64,000 nt of DNA from CAVXWV01 sp963695415 (GCA_963695415.1 CAVOGL010000004.1:124001-188000); one strand, 5' to 3'. Numbered from the stretch's first letter, positions 18,893-28,229 are shown. The notes: generated by a model not told the origin, from the letters alone. Program-made: numbers and translations.

Positions 18893-19912
18893 TTGAGTTA
18901 CCAGATAGGGATCGATACCATCCATCTGCGCAAAACTCCAAGGGTTGCGCATACTGAATACAACGACCACAGCGTTTTGGCAGAAATCGTCCAGGCTAAC
19001 ACAGGCGTCAGATTCAATGATGCCTGGAAGCTTGATTTAATCTGGATCACGGACGATGGTCCTGTGCCATGGGGGCAGCGAGGACGGGTTACGGACATGG
19101 GTCATGCTGAATTTGTCGAAGGAGGCATCGACCGCCGTGATCCGAAGCCCAGTCCTTTTACAACCATCGAGGATGTACTCAGTTTTAATGCGGTCCGAGA
19201 ATACGGCTTGCCTGATTTCAATGATCTGGTCGATTATTACGAACAAGTGCACCACAAACATCGCCAGGAGAATCCGGACCAGGTCAATCCGGGTGGGTAT
19301 TACAAGACCATCGTTTCAGGCGCTATCGAGACTTTTGGCTGGGATGCGCTATTGTTAGGAGCATCCGTCCCAGACGAATTCGAATCGGTCCTTGATTCCA
19401 TCTTCAGGTTGTCGCTGCACCATTACCGAGCCTGGGCTGAAACTTCGATTGAAGTATTCATCTGTCACGATGACATGGTCTGGTCGAGCGGTCCTTTCAT
19501 CAAACCAGATTTTTACCGCAAGGTGATTTTCCCGCGATACAAAGAACTCTGGTCTGTCATCAAAGGAGCCGGGAAAAAATTGCTTTTCTGTTCAGACGGA
19601 GATTTCTCGATGTTCCTGGACGACCTCGCATCTGCCGGAGCAGAAGGGTTTATTTTTGAACCGATGGTTCCATTGAGCAAAGTAATAGCTAAATTTGGTC
19701 AGTCCCACGTGATCGTTGGCTCAGACGTAGATTGTAGAACGATGACATACGGGAATAAGGATCAGATTCGGAGTGAAATCGATAGTACATTATCCCTGGC
19801 AAAAACAAGCCCTGGGTTTATGATGGCGGTTGGGAACCACATCCCGGCAAATATTCCGGTTGAGAACGCTTTGTTTTACATGCAATACCTTGAAGAGAAT
19901 TGGCATCGTTGA
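18893..19912 (+). CDS. Uroporphyrinogen-decarboxylase-like (URO-D/MtaA superfamily) protein
   Basis: This 339-residue protein has the URO-D superfamily pattern: an acidic and Trp-rich N-terminal half, a CHDD segment (VFICHDDMVWSSGPFIKPDF), FCSDGDF, and the C-terminal VGSDVDCRTM and GNHIPANIPVENALFYM blocks. True heme-pathway HemE has other conserved Arg residues at the N-terminus that I do not see. Members in sugar-catabolism loci and in corrinoid methyltransfer systems share this form. The start is TTG at 18893, 15 bases after kdgK; no strong ribosome-binding site is seen, so translational coupling is likely. The substrate is unknown. Context suggests a role in processing a modified sugar. 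Confidence 0.7.
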   Translation: MSYQIGIDTIHLRKTPRVAHTEYNDHSVLAEIVQANTGVRFNDAWKLDLIWITDDGPVPWGQRGRVTDMGHAEFVEGGIDRRDPKPSPFTTIEDVLSFNAVREYGLPDFNDLVDYYEQVHHKHRQENPDQVNPGGYYKTIVSGAIETFGWDALLLGASVPDEFESVLDSIFRLSLHHYRAWAETSIEVFICHDDMVWSSGPFIKPDFYRKVIFPRYKELWSVIKGAGKKLLFCSDGDFSMFLDDLASAGAEGFIFEPMVPLSKVIAKFGQSHVIVGSDVDCRTMTYGNKDQIRSEIDSTLSLAKTSPGFMMAVGNHIPANIPVENALFYMQYLEENWHR

Positions 19913-19965
19913 GATGCCTTCGTAATGATCACCAGCCTACAAAGATAATATAGGAGAGAACCAGT

Positions 19966-21363
19966 ATGTCACCCAAGAAAAGACCACCAAATATTGTTCT
20001 GTTAGGAATTGATTCGCTGCGCGCGGACCGGATGAGTTCGTACGGATATCACCGCTTGACTACACCTCATATGGATCGTTTTGCCCAGGGTGGCACCCTG
20101 TTTGAGAACACTTTCAGCGCCTATATCCCCACCACCAGCGCTTACTCATCGATGTTCACAGGTATGGATGTCTTTTCCACCCAGGTGGTAGCATTGAGGC
20201 ATCGAGGACCTCTGCGCCCAGAGGTTAAAACCATGGCGGAAATCCTGCGCGAACAGGATTATGCAACTACTTGCGTTGGGTTCAAGGGGAATCCGGCTTC
20301 GCGCGGCTTTGACAATTACCTTGAATTTTCAGGATGGGGGAGTTGGAATGAAGGTCGCAGTCCCAAAGCTCAAAACCTGAACGATGTCACCATCCCAGAA
20401 TTAAACCGCCTGGTAAAAACCCGTCAGCCCTTCTTCCTGTTCCTAAGGCACATGGACCCTCACGCGCCTTACCTGCCTCCACAACCCTTCGAGCGAATGT
20501 TTTATCATGGGAATGAGACCGATAAGCGCAACAAATCCATGGATCCGGTGATGTCATTTAAACCATTCCGTGATTTCTTCGCATCCTGGATGCCGCCAGG
20601 GATTTCTGACAAGGAATATGTCATCGCTCAATACGATGGCGAAGTAGCTTACATGGACGCTGCAATCCAGACGATTTTCACCGCGCTAGAATCCCATGGC
20701 ATTCTGGATAACACCATCGTGGTGATAAATTCTGACCATGGCGAAACCCTTTACGACCATGATTGTTATTTCGATCACCATGGCATCTATGATACCGTTC
20801 TGCATGTACCCTTGATCATTCGCTATCCGAAAAGGGTGGCTGCTGGGAAGAGAATAAAAGGCTACAACCTGCACCAGGATCTTTTACCCACTATCCTGGA
20901 CCTGGCAGGGCTTGAAACCGATATTGCTTTCGATGGTAACAGCCTCTTGCCGATGATGGATGGAGAGGTTCACTCTCATTCGAGTGAATTTTATATCACT
21001 GAGTGTACCTGGATGCGCAAACATGGCTGGCGTACCCCGCAGTGGAAACTCATCCAGGCACTCGAACCAGACATGCACTTCAAGCCTGAAGTTGAACTCT
21101 ATAATCTTATCGAAGATCCCGAAGAAAACAATAACCTGGCTGAATCAGAGCCGGATGTGGTTGCCTTGTTGCAGAAGAGGATGAATGCCTGGATTGCGAA
21201 AAGAGAGTCTGAGACCGGGTTAGTGAACCCGATATACAACCAGCCACATTGGCACGGATATGATGAAATCGAATACTTTGAATCATCTCAGCAAGCTTAC
21301 GACACATTACATATTGGTGATCCCACCCAGGCTGCCAGACTGCAAGCGGGTGAAAGGAAATAA
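19966..21363 (+). CDS. Sulfatase-like hydrolase of the alkaline phosphatase superfamily (atypical nucleophile)
   Basis: This 465-residue protein has the sulfatase fold pattern: metal-binding GIDSLRADR at residues 14-22, HMDPHAPYLPP near 162 and a second metal site in NSDHGETLYDHDCYFDHHG near 255. The usual C/S-x-P-S-R formylglycine motif is not present. The equivalent position reads IPTTSAYSSMFTG (about residues 54-66), with Thr/Ser in place of the modifiable Cys/Ser and no Pro-Ser-Arg. It could therefore act as a phosphodiesterase, phosphonate hydrolase or similar, or as an unusual sulfatase. The ribosome-binding site is AGGAGAG. It is followed two bases later by an oxidoreductase gene, so both are in one operon. 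Confidence 0.8.
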   Translation: MSPKKRPPNIVLLGIDSLRADRMSSYGYHRLTTPHMDRFAQGGTLFENTFSAYIPTTSAYSSMFTGMDVFSTQVVALRHRGPLRPEVKTMAEILREQDYATTCVGFKGNPASRGFDNYLEFSGWGSWNEGRSPKAQNLNDVTIPELNRLVKTRQPFFLFLRHMDPHAPYLPPQPFERMFYHGNETDKRNKSMDPVMSFKPFRDFFASWMPPGISDKEYVIAQYDGEVAYMDAAIQTIFTALESHGILDNTIVVINSDHGETLYDHDCYFDHHGIYDTVLHVPLIIRYPKRVAAGKRIKGYNLHQDLLPTILDLAGLETDIAFDGNSLLPMMDGEVHSHSSEFYITECTWMRKHGWRTPQWKLIQALEPDMHFKPEVELYNLIEDPEENNNLAESEPDVVALLQKRMNAWIAKRESETGLVNPIYNQPHWHGYDEIEYFESSQQAYDTLHIGDPTQAARLQAGERK

Positions 21364-21365
21364 GA

Positions 21366-22379
21366 ATGAAGAAACTAAAAGTAGCTATTGTTGGAGTAGG
21401 TAACATCGGTAATGTGCATGCCGATGTGTATTTGAAACGTGAAGACGTGGAAATTGTGGCAGTTTGCGACATTATCCCGGAGAAAGCAGACCGCGCCGCT
21501 GAGAAGTGCCGCTGTGAGGGTTTTTATTCTGTAAAAGAAATGCTCAAGCGAGGTTTGGATATTGACGCTGCCAGCATGTGCACGGCAGGTGTTGAAAATG
21601 GTGGTGACCATTACACACCTACGATGGAATTGCTCGAAGCTGGAATCCCCGTTCTGGGAGAAAAACCAATCTCCAATGATGTAAATCTTGCCAGAAAAAT
21701 GGTGGAGTTGGCGCATTCCAGGAATCTGCGATATGGCATTAACCTCAACCATCGTTTCACGCCGGCAGCTTTACGCGCCAGGCAATGGGTAGATGCCGGC
21801 AAGCTGGGTGAGGTTAACATGATCAACATGACCATGTGGATCAACAATCCCAACGAATCCTCACCATGGTTTCATATCCGTGCTCTTCACCCACATTCCC
21901 TCGATGTGATGCGATATTTTTGCGGTGATGTTGCCAGAGTCCAGGCATTTTTCAAGAGAGGTCCAAAGCCGGACGGATCAGGAGAACGTCGGAATTGCTG
22001 GTCGAATGTACAGGCTAACTTGCTTTTTGAGAATGGGGTGATTGGTCACCTGACGGGTAGCTACGATGCTGGTGGTAGTTATGGTCTTGAAACCCTGGAG
22101 GTGATCGGTTCACAAGGGCGTTTTGTGCTTCGGGATGCCTGTGAGCATTTGGAATTCTATCCCAGGTATTCGCGCGAAGTAGAGACCTATTCTTACCTGG
22201 GCGGGATGATGGGATTTGGTGAGACATTTGGAAGCAGGATCGCTAAATGGGTCGACCAGAACCTGGAGGCAGTTTCGCCAGAACAGGTCGATGCCAGTGG
22301 AAAAGACGCCCTCAAAGTTCAAACGATCATTGAGGCGATCATCGAATCCTGGGAAACTGGCAAAATTATCGATTTGTAA
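21366..22379 (+). CDS. Gfo/Idh/MocA-family oxidoreductase
   Basis: This 337-residue protein begins with a Rossmann motif (VAIVGVGNIGNVHADVY). It carries the family E-K-P segment (GEKPISNDV) near residue 99 and NHRFTPAALRA and LHPHSLDVMRYFCGD in the C-terminal substrate domain. Enzymes of this family oxidise or reduce sugars and cyclitols with NAD(P), often in routes that go through a keto intermediate. It shares the NHRFTPAA and LHPHS-D blocks with the oxidoreductase at 23163, so the two are close paralogues and probably act on the same or sequential intermediates. Spacing to the upstream hydrolase is only two bases. Confidence 0.85.
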   Translation: MKKLKVAIVGVGNIGNVHADVYLKREDVEIVAVCDIIPEKADRAAEKCRCEGFYSVKEMLKRGLDIDAASMCTAGVENGGDHYTPTMELLEAGIPVLGEKPISNDVNLARKMVELAHSRNLRYGINLNHRFTPAALRARQWVDAGKLGEVNMINMTMWINNPNESSPWFHIRALHPHSLDVMRYFCGDVARVQAFFKRGPKPDGSGERRNCWSNVQANLLFENGVIGHLTGSYDAGGSYGLETLEVIGSQGRFVLRDACEHLEFYPRYSREVETYSYLGGMMGFGETFGSRIAKWVDQNLEAVSPEQVDASGKDALKVQTIIEAIIESWETGKIIDL

Positions 22380-22417
22380 CTTCTTGCTCAACATCTTTTA
22401 ACTCTTTCCAGGCAGAT

Positions 22418-23149
22418 ATGACCTTCGTTACGATCATTGGCAGAGGACATTCCGGCACCAGGGCGATCTCACATACACTCACGGCTTCTGGTGTATTCAT
22501 GGGCGAGCCTCAGAACGAATCTGGGGATTTGCTGCCACCTGAACCAATGTACCAGGCTGTCAGGATTTTTGCGCAGAAAGTGAAATGGTTGGGGGGATTA
22601 GAGTGGGATTGGACAGAAGTCTTCAAGGCTGCGATCGATCCTGAATTTGACAGGCTGATAAAGGTCTATTTGCTATCACTGCGCAATGACCATTCCAGAT
22701 GGAAAGGGTGGAAAATACCGGAAACAACCCTCGTTTTTCCGTGGATTGTTCGCCTTTTTCCGGAAATAAAATATATATTTTGGATCCGCAATCCGAGGGA
22801 TTGTGTTATCGGAGGGCACATCACCGATGATTTATTGGAATGGGGCATCCAATACCCTCAGACGGAGGACATTCGTTTGAAAAGGGCAATATCCTGGAAA
22901 TACCAATATGACCTGGTCCGTGCAACCCCCAAACCTTTGAATTGGATCGAAGTACGCTTCGAGGATTTTGTGTTGAACCAGGCAGAAACTTTGGGAAGAC
23001 TTGAGGAATTTCTCAAAATCAAGCTAACCACTATCCCGGTTAAGCCGGAGACCGTGGGCAGGTGGAAAACCGATCGTGAAGTGAACTATTTCAGTTTTTT
23101 TGAGCCGGCAATGAGAGAATACGGATACGAGATTCCTTTACCTGCGTAA
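22418..23149 (+). CDS. Sulfotransferase-like P-loop protein
   Basis: This 243-residue protein has the two PAPS-binding elements of sulfotransferases: an N-terminal P-loop-like GRGHSGTRAI at residues 8-17, and IFWIRNPRDCVIGGH near residue 124, which matches the 3'-phosphate-binding R-x-P-R-D segment. The C-terminal part (WIEVRFEDFVLNQAETLGRLEEFL) also fits. The family transfers sulfate from PAPS to carbohydrates or other acceptors. A sulfotransferase among catabolic genes is unexpected. It could act on an exported glycan or be a related nucleotide-binding protein. The start at 22418 has no strong ribosome-binding site; AGGCAG lies a few bases upstream. Confidence 0.68.
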   Translation: MTFVTIIGRGHSGTRAISHTLTASGVFMGEPQNESGDLLPPEPMYQAVRIFAQKVKWLGGLEWDWTEVFKAAIDPEFDRLIKVYLLSLRNDHSRWKGWKIPETTLVFPWIVRLFPEIKYIFWIRNPRDCVIGGHITDDLLEWGIQYPQTEDIRLKRAISWKYQYDLVRATPKPLNWIEVRFEDFVLNQAETLGRLEEFLKIKLTTIPVKPETVGRWKTDREVNYFSFFEPAMREYGYEIPLPA

Positions 23150-23162
23150 GGAAGGAGAAATT

Positions 23163-24155
23163 ATGCTTCGAGTTTGTGTTATCGGGATGGGTCCCATTGG
23201 AAACAGACATGCCAGGATCTATAATGCTAATCCCCTGGCTGAGTTAGTAGGGGTTTGTGACATTATTAAGGAGCGAGCCAACCAGGCTGCGGAGAATCTG
23301 GGAGTCCCTGCCTTTTATGATGCCCAAAAAATGTTGGAAGCCCTAAAACCTGATCTGGTGTCAGTCACCACAGGCGGGTATGAATATGGCAGTGATCATT
23401 ACGAACCGACCCTTCAGGCTTTAGAAGCAGGATGTCACGTCCTTTGCGAAAAACCCATAAGCAATGAAATTTCTAAAGCAGAGGAGATGGTACTCAAGGC
23501 GAAAGAATTAAAGCGTTGTTTTGGGATCGATTTCAACCACCGCTTCACGCCAGCTGCTAGACTGGCGAAAAAATGGCAGAACGAGGGCAGGCTTGGTCAC
23601 CTGCTCTTTGCCAACATGGCGATATGGATCAAGAATCCAGCCGAAAGTTCACCTTATTTCCATCTCAAAGCCCTTCATCCCCATTCTGTCGACATCCTCA
23701 GGCATTTTTGTGGTGATGTGGATGCGGTGCAGTGTTTCGCCACGATCGCTCCCGGACGTACGATTTGGACAACGGCACAGTTCAACCTGCGCTTCAAAAA
23801 TGGGGCGGTGGGTTCATTAACGGGAAGTTATGATATCGAGCGCGGCCACCCGATGGAACGCTGCGAAGTGGCGGGACTTAATGGCAGGTTTGTCATTGAT
23901 GATATGTATCGCGAAGCCACACTGTATCCGGCTGGAGACCTGGAGAAAATCGTGTATACTAACCCGATATTCGGGGGTTTGACCAGCTTCGAAGATACAT
24001 TTGCGAACCGTATCCACACTTTCCTGGAAGAGGTCAGCCAGGGTGTTCAGCCTGATCAAATAGACGGCTCGGGCGCTGATGGCTTGGCTGCGCAAAAGGT
24101 GCTTCAGGCAGCAATCGATTCTTTATTAACCGAAACTGTCGTGCATCTCGACTGA
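23163..24155 (+). CDS. Gfo/Idh/MocA-family oxidoreductase (paralogue of the gene at 21366)
   Basis: This 330-residue protein has VCVIGMGPIGNRHARIY at the N-terminus, CEKPISNEI near residue 98, then NHRFTPAARLAKKW and KALHPHSVDILRHFCGD. These blocks are nearly the same as in the oxidoreductase at 21366, so a local duplication with divergence is likely. It starts behind AAGGAGAAATT with good spacing. Its place between the sulfotransferase-like gene and a third oxidoreductase suggests that the pathway needs several redox steps, for example oxidation at one carbon, a lyase or isomerase step and reduction. The substrate is not known. Confidence 0.85.
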   Translation: MLRVCVIGMGPIGNRHARIYNANPLAELVGVCDIIKERANQAAENLGVPAFYDAQKMLEALKPDLVSVTTGGYEYGSDHYEPTLQALEAGCHVLCEKPISNEISKAEEMVLKAKELKRCFGIDFNHRFTPAARLAKKWQNEGRLGHLLFANMAIWIKNPAESSPYFHLKALHPHSVDILRHFCGDVDAVQCFATIAPGRTIWTTAQFNLRFKNGAVGSLTGSYDIERGHPMERCEVAGLNGRFVIDDMYREATLYPAGDLEKIVYTNPIFGGLTSFEDTFANRIHTFLEEVSQGVQPDQIDGSGADGLAAQKVLQAAIDSLLTETVVHLD

Positions 24156-24173
24156 ATCTTTTTGGAGACCTTC

Positions 24174-25238
24174 ATGAAATCACCAATTGGCATCGGCGTC
24201 ATCAGTTTCGCCCATGGACATTCCCAGGCATATTGCCAGCGTATTTTGTCCCGCAGCCATGATGAATATGCAAATGTGCACCTGGTGGCTTGTTGGGATG
24301 ATGATTTGGAGCGCGGTAAGGCTGCGGCAGACAAATATGGCATGCGGTTCGTGCCTAATTTAGAAGACTTGCTGGATGATAAAAATATCCACGCTGTTAT
24401 CGTTGCCACTGAAACCAACCGTCATGCAGAAATGGTAGTTGCTGCTGCTGAAGCAGGAAAACATATCCTCTGCCAGAAGCCCATGGCTCTTAGCCTCGAA
24501 GATTGCGACCGTATGATTGCTGCTGTGGAATCGACCGGTGTAAAATTTTCCATGGCATACCAGATGCGCCATGACATATCAAACATCAAGATCCAAGAGC
24601 TTGTGAATGGCGGTGTGCTGGGAAGGATCAGCCTTTTGCGCCGCAGGCACTGCATCCCGGTTTTATTTAACCAGGAATTTGTGACAGGACCCACCCGCTG
24701 GCACATTGATCCAGAAAAAAATATGGGTATGTTTATGGATGATGCATCTCATGCAACCGATTTCATCCACTGGGTGATGGGTATGCCGGTAAGTGTTATG
24801 GCAGAGATCGAAAACACGGTTACAAACGTTGCCCCTGATGATACGGGAGTGGCGATCTACAAATTCCCGAACAACGCCATGGCGGTACTGGTCAACTCGT
24901 CAGTGACCCTGGCAGGCGAGAATACCACCGAAGTTTACGGTGACAAGGGTGTCCTGATCCAGAATTATGATGACCTTGTTTCAACACACCTTGCTCCTCC
25001 AGGGGCACCTGCGCTAAAAATTTACACGCTTGATGAGCCCAATTGGAGGGATTTAGGAATCCCAATCCCAGCCCACCATGGTGAACGCATTGCTGATGTG
25101 CCGCGTTCGTTTGTCGATTACCTGATTAACGATACACCTCCTCCGGTTTCTGCCCATGATGGGCGCGCTTCGGTTGAAATGGTTCTGGGAGCTTACCTTT
25201 CGGCGCGTGAAGGCAGACGGGTGGCATTTCCACTTTAG
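24174..25238 (+). CDS. Gfo/Idh/MocA-family oxidoreductase (third, divergent)
   Basis: This protein of 354 residues starts best at ATG 24174 (MKSPIGIGVISFAHGHS), with TTGGAG eight bases ahead; a TTG at 24162 would add four residues. The Rossmann motif is atypical (ISFAHGHSQAY), but the family blocks VIVATETNRHAEMVVAAAEAGKH, CQKPMAL and the C-terminal beta domain are present. It differs clearly from the paralogue pair at 21366 and 23163. The SFAHGHS type of N-terminus is seen in oxidoreductases that act on inositol-like or keto sugars. It is followed after 50 bases by a TIM-barrel isomerase, a common pairing in such pathways. Confidence 0.82.
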   Translation: MKSPIGIGVISFAHGHSQAYCQRILSRSHDEYANVHLVACWDDDLERGKAAADKYGMRFVPNLEDLLDDKNIHAVIVATETNRHAEMVVAAAEAGKHILCQKPMALSLEDCDRMIAAVESTGVKFSMAYQMRHDISNIKIQELVNGGVLGRISLLRRRHCIPVLFNQEFVTGPTRWHIDPEKNMGMFMDDASHATDFIHWVMGMPVSVMAEIENTVTNVAPDDTGVAIYKFPNNAMAVLVNSSVTLAGENTTEVYGDKGVLIQNYDDLVSTHLAPPGAPALKIYTLDEPNWRDLGIPIPAHHGERIADVPRSFVDYLINDTPPPVSAHDGRASVEMVLGAYLSAREGRRVAFPL

Positions 25239-25288
25239 AGATTTTCAATAATACGATTCCAATTGCTGGATTAAGAAAGGAGAAGATA

Positions 25289-26086
25289 ATGAAATTAGGA
25301 GCAAATTCTGTCCTCTTTGGGGGTTACGTGATCGAGACTGCGTTCAAATACCTGTCCATGGCGGGATACGATGGTATCGAATTGTCTGCCATTGATGGCA
25401 TGAGCCAGCACCTCGTTCTTTCGCAATGGCGTCAATTGGTGCCGGATATCAAGAAGCTTTCCCAGACCTATAACCTGGAGTTGTTGGCGATGGAACAGCC
25501 TTCGCAGGATGTCCATACGATGGAAGCAGCTTTTCAGGCTGCGGTGGAGTTGGGAGTGCCAGTGATCAATTGTGGTCCGGGTGGTAAATCTGATGACGAG
25601 TCCAGTTTGCAGCAGTCGATTGAATCGCTGGGTAATCTCAGCCTGATGGCAGAAAAGTATGGGGTGATTTTATGTGTCAAAGCACATGTAGGTGCCAGCA
25701 TCTACAATACTCCTACCACCCTGCGTGCCATGGAGTCCATCACCTCACCTGCTTTTGGCATCGATATGGATCCTTCGCACATCTACCGTGCCGGTGAGAA
25801 TCCTGTCGAAGCGATCGCTGCTGTGCTCCCGAGAGTCAGGCACGTTCATATCCGGGACTGTAAAGGAAGGCAGCAAAACCCCGGCACCCCCGAAAACCAG
25901 GCAAATGGGCGCGGAGATATTGACCTGGTAGGTTATATTCGAGTGCTCTTTGAGGGTGGCTACACGGGACCGGTCGATCTTGAGGTGATTGGGGCGAAAG
26001 AATACAGTCTAGAACAATGTTGTGTGATCGCGGCTGAATCGCGTGGACACATGCAGGCATGCCTCCAGGCTGCGGGTGCACGCTGA
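25289..26086 (+). CDS. Sugar phosphate isomerase/epimerase-like TIM barrel (AP-endonuclease-2 fold)
   Basis: This 265-residue protein has the Xylose-isomerase-like TIM-barrel pattern. It opens with MKLGANSVLFGGYVIETAFKYL-type segments (split here as LGANSVLFGG and AGYDGIELSA), followed by metal-ligand blocks: GIDMDPSHIYRAGENP, VRHVHIRDC and PVDLEVIGAKEY, with His, Asp and Glu as expected for the divalent metal site. Members epimerise or isomerise keto sugars, and some are dehydratases or lyases in myo-inositol and related pathways. It ends the catabolic operon. A clear AAGGAG precedes the start, 9 bases upstream. Confidence 0.82.
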   Translation: MKLGANSVLFGGYVIETAFKYLSMAGYDGIELSAIDGMSQHLVLSQWRQLVPDIKKLSQTYNLELLAMEQPSQDVHTMEAAFQAAVELGVPVINCGPGGKSDDESSLQQSIESLGNLSLMAEKYGVILCVKAHVGASIYNTPTTLRAMESITSPAFGIDMDPSHIYRAGENPVEAIAAVLPRVRHVHIRDCKGRQQNPGTPENQANGRGDIDLVGYIRVLFEGGYTGPVDLEVIGAKEYSLEQCCVIAAESRGHMQACLQAAGAR

Positions 26087-26208
26087 TCATATTCATAAAT
26101 ATCCGTTTATAATATAAACGAACACTTTTCATATCTATTTCCAACGGATTGAACTGTATTTTCCAAGCGGAAGTCTCGGTTTTTATTTAATCAGAATATG
26201 GAGGAAAA

Positions 26209-26727
26209 ATGAGCGAAGAAGTCGTAGAAACCAAAAAATCACATAACTGGCTGCTGATGGTGGAAGGGATAGCCTTGATTATCCTGAGTTTCTTATTGTT
26301 CACCACACCCGTGCAATCGATCAATTTCCTGGTCAAACTTCTTGGGGTTTGGTGGATGGTCAGCGGTGTCGCCAGTCTTGTATGGATTGCCTTTGACCGT
26401 GCGCAGTGGGGTTGGAAGCTTCTGATGGGCATCCTGGGGATCCTGGCTGGGTTGATCATCCTTGATCATCCGTTATTCGCCACATTCCTGGTTCCCACTC
26501 TCATCATTTACATTATGGGGATTATGGGAATCATCATCGGTATGGTTGCCTTAATCATGGCTTTCACTGGCAATGGGTGGGGAACGGGTCTTCTGGGAAT
26601 CCTCAGCATTGTATTTGGTATCATCCTGCTGGCGAATCCAGTGTTTGTTTTAATCGGTCTACCTTACGTCTTAGGTGGAATTGCAGCAGTTGGTGGAGTA
26701 AGCGCACTGATAGGATTCTTCAGATGA
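26209..26727 (+). CDS. DUF308/HdeD-family membrane protein
   Basis: This 172-residue protein is mostly hydrophobic, with six likely membrane helices. They carry the internal repeat typical of the HdeD/DUF308 family (WKLLMGILGILAGLIILDHP and GWGTGLLGILSIVFGIILL). The first 17 residues are charged and face the cytoplasm. The family is linked to acid or envelope stress in enterobacteria, but its molecular role is unknown. ATG at 26209 has GGAGG eight bases upstream. The last codons overlap the next gene by ATGA, so translation is coupled to the bactofilin-like membrane protein. Confidence 0.82.
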   Translation: MSEEVVETKKSHNWLLMVEGIALIILSFLLFTTPVQSINFLVKLLGVWWMVSGVASLVWIAFDRAQWGWKLLMGILGILAGLIILDHPLFATFLVPTLIIYIMGIMGIIIGMVALIMAFTGNGWGTGLLGILSIVFGIILLANPVFVLIGLPYVLGGIAAVGGVSALIGFFR

Positions 26728-28229
26728 ATAAAATAAAATTTCTATCTGTTTCCCTGGTTTTGTGCATCGTCATTTCCTTATTCGCCATGGTGACACCGGT
26801 TCAGGCTCAAGGCATCATCATCGATGACGGTGTGAGAAAGGGTGAAAAAGTTGAGAATAATATCATCCTGACCGGTGATGACATTGTTTTGGATGGGGAC
26901 GTTGTTGGCGACGTGGTGGCGATCGGTAACAATTTCACCCTCAATGGGAATGTAGATGGCAGCCTGGTTGTTTTAGCAACAGAATCTGAGATCAATGGCA
27001 CGGTTGGTAAAAATTTATTGACCGCAGCCATCTCGGTCGTTCTTGGTGAGGACGCAGATATTGGCTGGGATCTTTACCTGCTGAGTGGGGATATCCGTAC
27101 TGATCCTGGTTCAACGATAGGGCGTGATCTGATCGCCTACACTTTAGGCGCCCAGCTGCAGGGTGACGTGGAGCGTAACACACAGGGTTTTATTGGTTTA
27201 GGTCCTCTGGCTTCGATCCTTTGGGAGCAAATAAAGAAGATTGAACTGCCCGAATTAGAATTCCCTTTCAATGGACCCACAGAACCAGGACAAATCCTGT
27301 TTGCTGGACCAGGTTTTGGTATAAATTCAATATCCTCCAGAACTATGAACCGCCTGGATGTTGAACGACAACAGGTAAATCCAATCGATTGGCGTGCTTT
27401 AGGTGATTGGGCATTGGGACGTTTGCGTGCCCTGGTAACTTTCATCGTCATAGGTGCGATTTTTATGGTTCTGTTCCCAAGATTTCTTGAGGAAAGCGTA
27501 GAGGTGATCAAGCGCAAACCACTGCAGAGCACAGGTATGGGGATCGTGGTGTTTGTTTTCATCCTTGCTTCAGCCGTGCTCATTTTTGCCTTGTTGATAC
27601 CATCGATGTTGTTCCTGACTCTTCTAAACCTCAATTGGCTGGCAGCGATTACCGGAACCTTGGGCTATTCCAGCCTGATCCTGGCGATGACCGTTTTTGT
27701 GATTTACGTCTTCTACATCACCAAAGTCATAGCCGGTTACCTGGCAGGAAAAGTAATTTTAAAAAGGTTCATCCCTTCCGTTGTCCATTTTCGCATCTTG
27801 AGCCTGTTGCTGGGTGGGTTGATCCTGGTGCTGCTAGGCGCCATACCCTACCTGGGCTTTATCCTGGGCGTATGGCTTGCCATCTTAGGGATTGGTGCAG
27901 CCTGGTATGTGTGGGTCGAACGCCGGGAACGCAGACGCCTGGAAGCCAGCGCAGCATCACCCCTGGATGCAAGTCGAGTTGAAGAGGTGGAATTGGCTTT
28001 AGATAGTATGGAGGTTGCGGAGTCAGAGTTCGAGCCAGAAGCTGCTGGTTATGAAGTAAACACAGTTGTTGGTGAAGAGATGTCGAACCCTTTAGAACCT
28101 GAACTAATCTCAACCGATGATCCACCTCAAAAAAGCGAAGAAGATGCTCTTCCTGAAGGAGAATTCAAGGCTGAGGAAGAATTGACCAAAACCGCTTCTA
28201 AACCGAAGAAGCACTCAAAATCTTCGTAA
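26724..28229 (+). CDS. Secreted bactofilin-like beta-repeat protein with membrane domain
   Basis: ATG at 26724 overlaps the previous stop (ATGA) and opens with a signal peptide ending near VQAQG (residue 30), so this start is preferred to an upstream one. The 501-residue protein then has polymer-forming, bactofilin-like repeats (about residues 45-160: DDIVLDGDVVGDVVAIG, FTLNGNVDGSL). About four membrane helices follow at 215-390, and then an acidic, Glu-rich cytoplasmic tail with RRERRRLEAS near its start and Lys-rich KPKKHSKSS at the end. A beta-helix outside the membrane joined to a permease-like anchor suggests an envelope structural role. The substrate or partner is unknown. Confidence 0.72.
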   Translation: MNKIKFLSVSLVLCIVISLFAMVTPVQAQGIIIDDGVRKGEKVENNIILTGDDIVLDGDVVGDVVAIGNNFTLNGNVDGSLVVLATESEINGTVGKNLLTAAISVVLGEDADIGWDLYLLSGDIRTDPGSTIGRDLIAYTLGAQLQGDVERNTQGFIGLGPLASILWEQIKKIELPELEFPFNGPTEPGQILFAGPGFGINSISSRTMNRLDVERQQVNPIDWRALGDWALGRLRALVTFIVIGAIFMVLFPRFLEESVEVIKRKPLQSTGMGIVVFVFILASAVLIFALLIPSMLFLTLLNLNWLAAITGTLGYSSLILAMTVFVIYVFYITKVIAGYLAGKVILKRFIPSVVHFRILSLLLGGLILVLLGAIPYLGFILGVWLAILGIGAAWYVWVERRERRRLEASAASPLDASRVEEVELALDSMEVAESEFEPEAAGYEVNTVVGEEMSNPLEPELISTDDPPQKSEEDALPEGEFKAEEELTKTASKPKKHSKSS

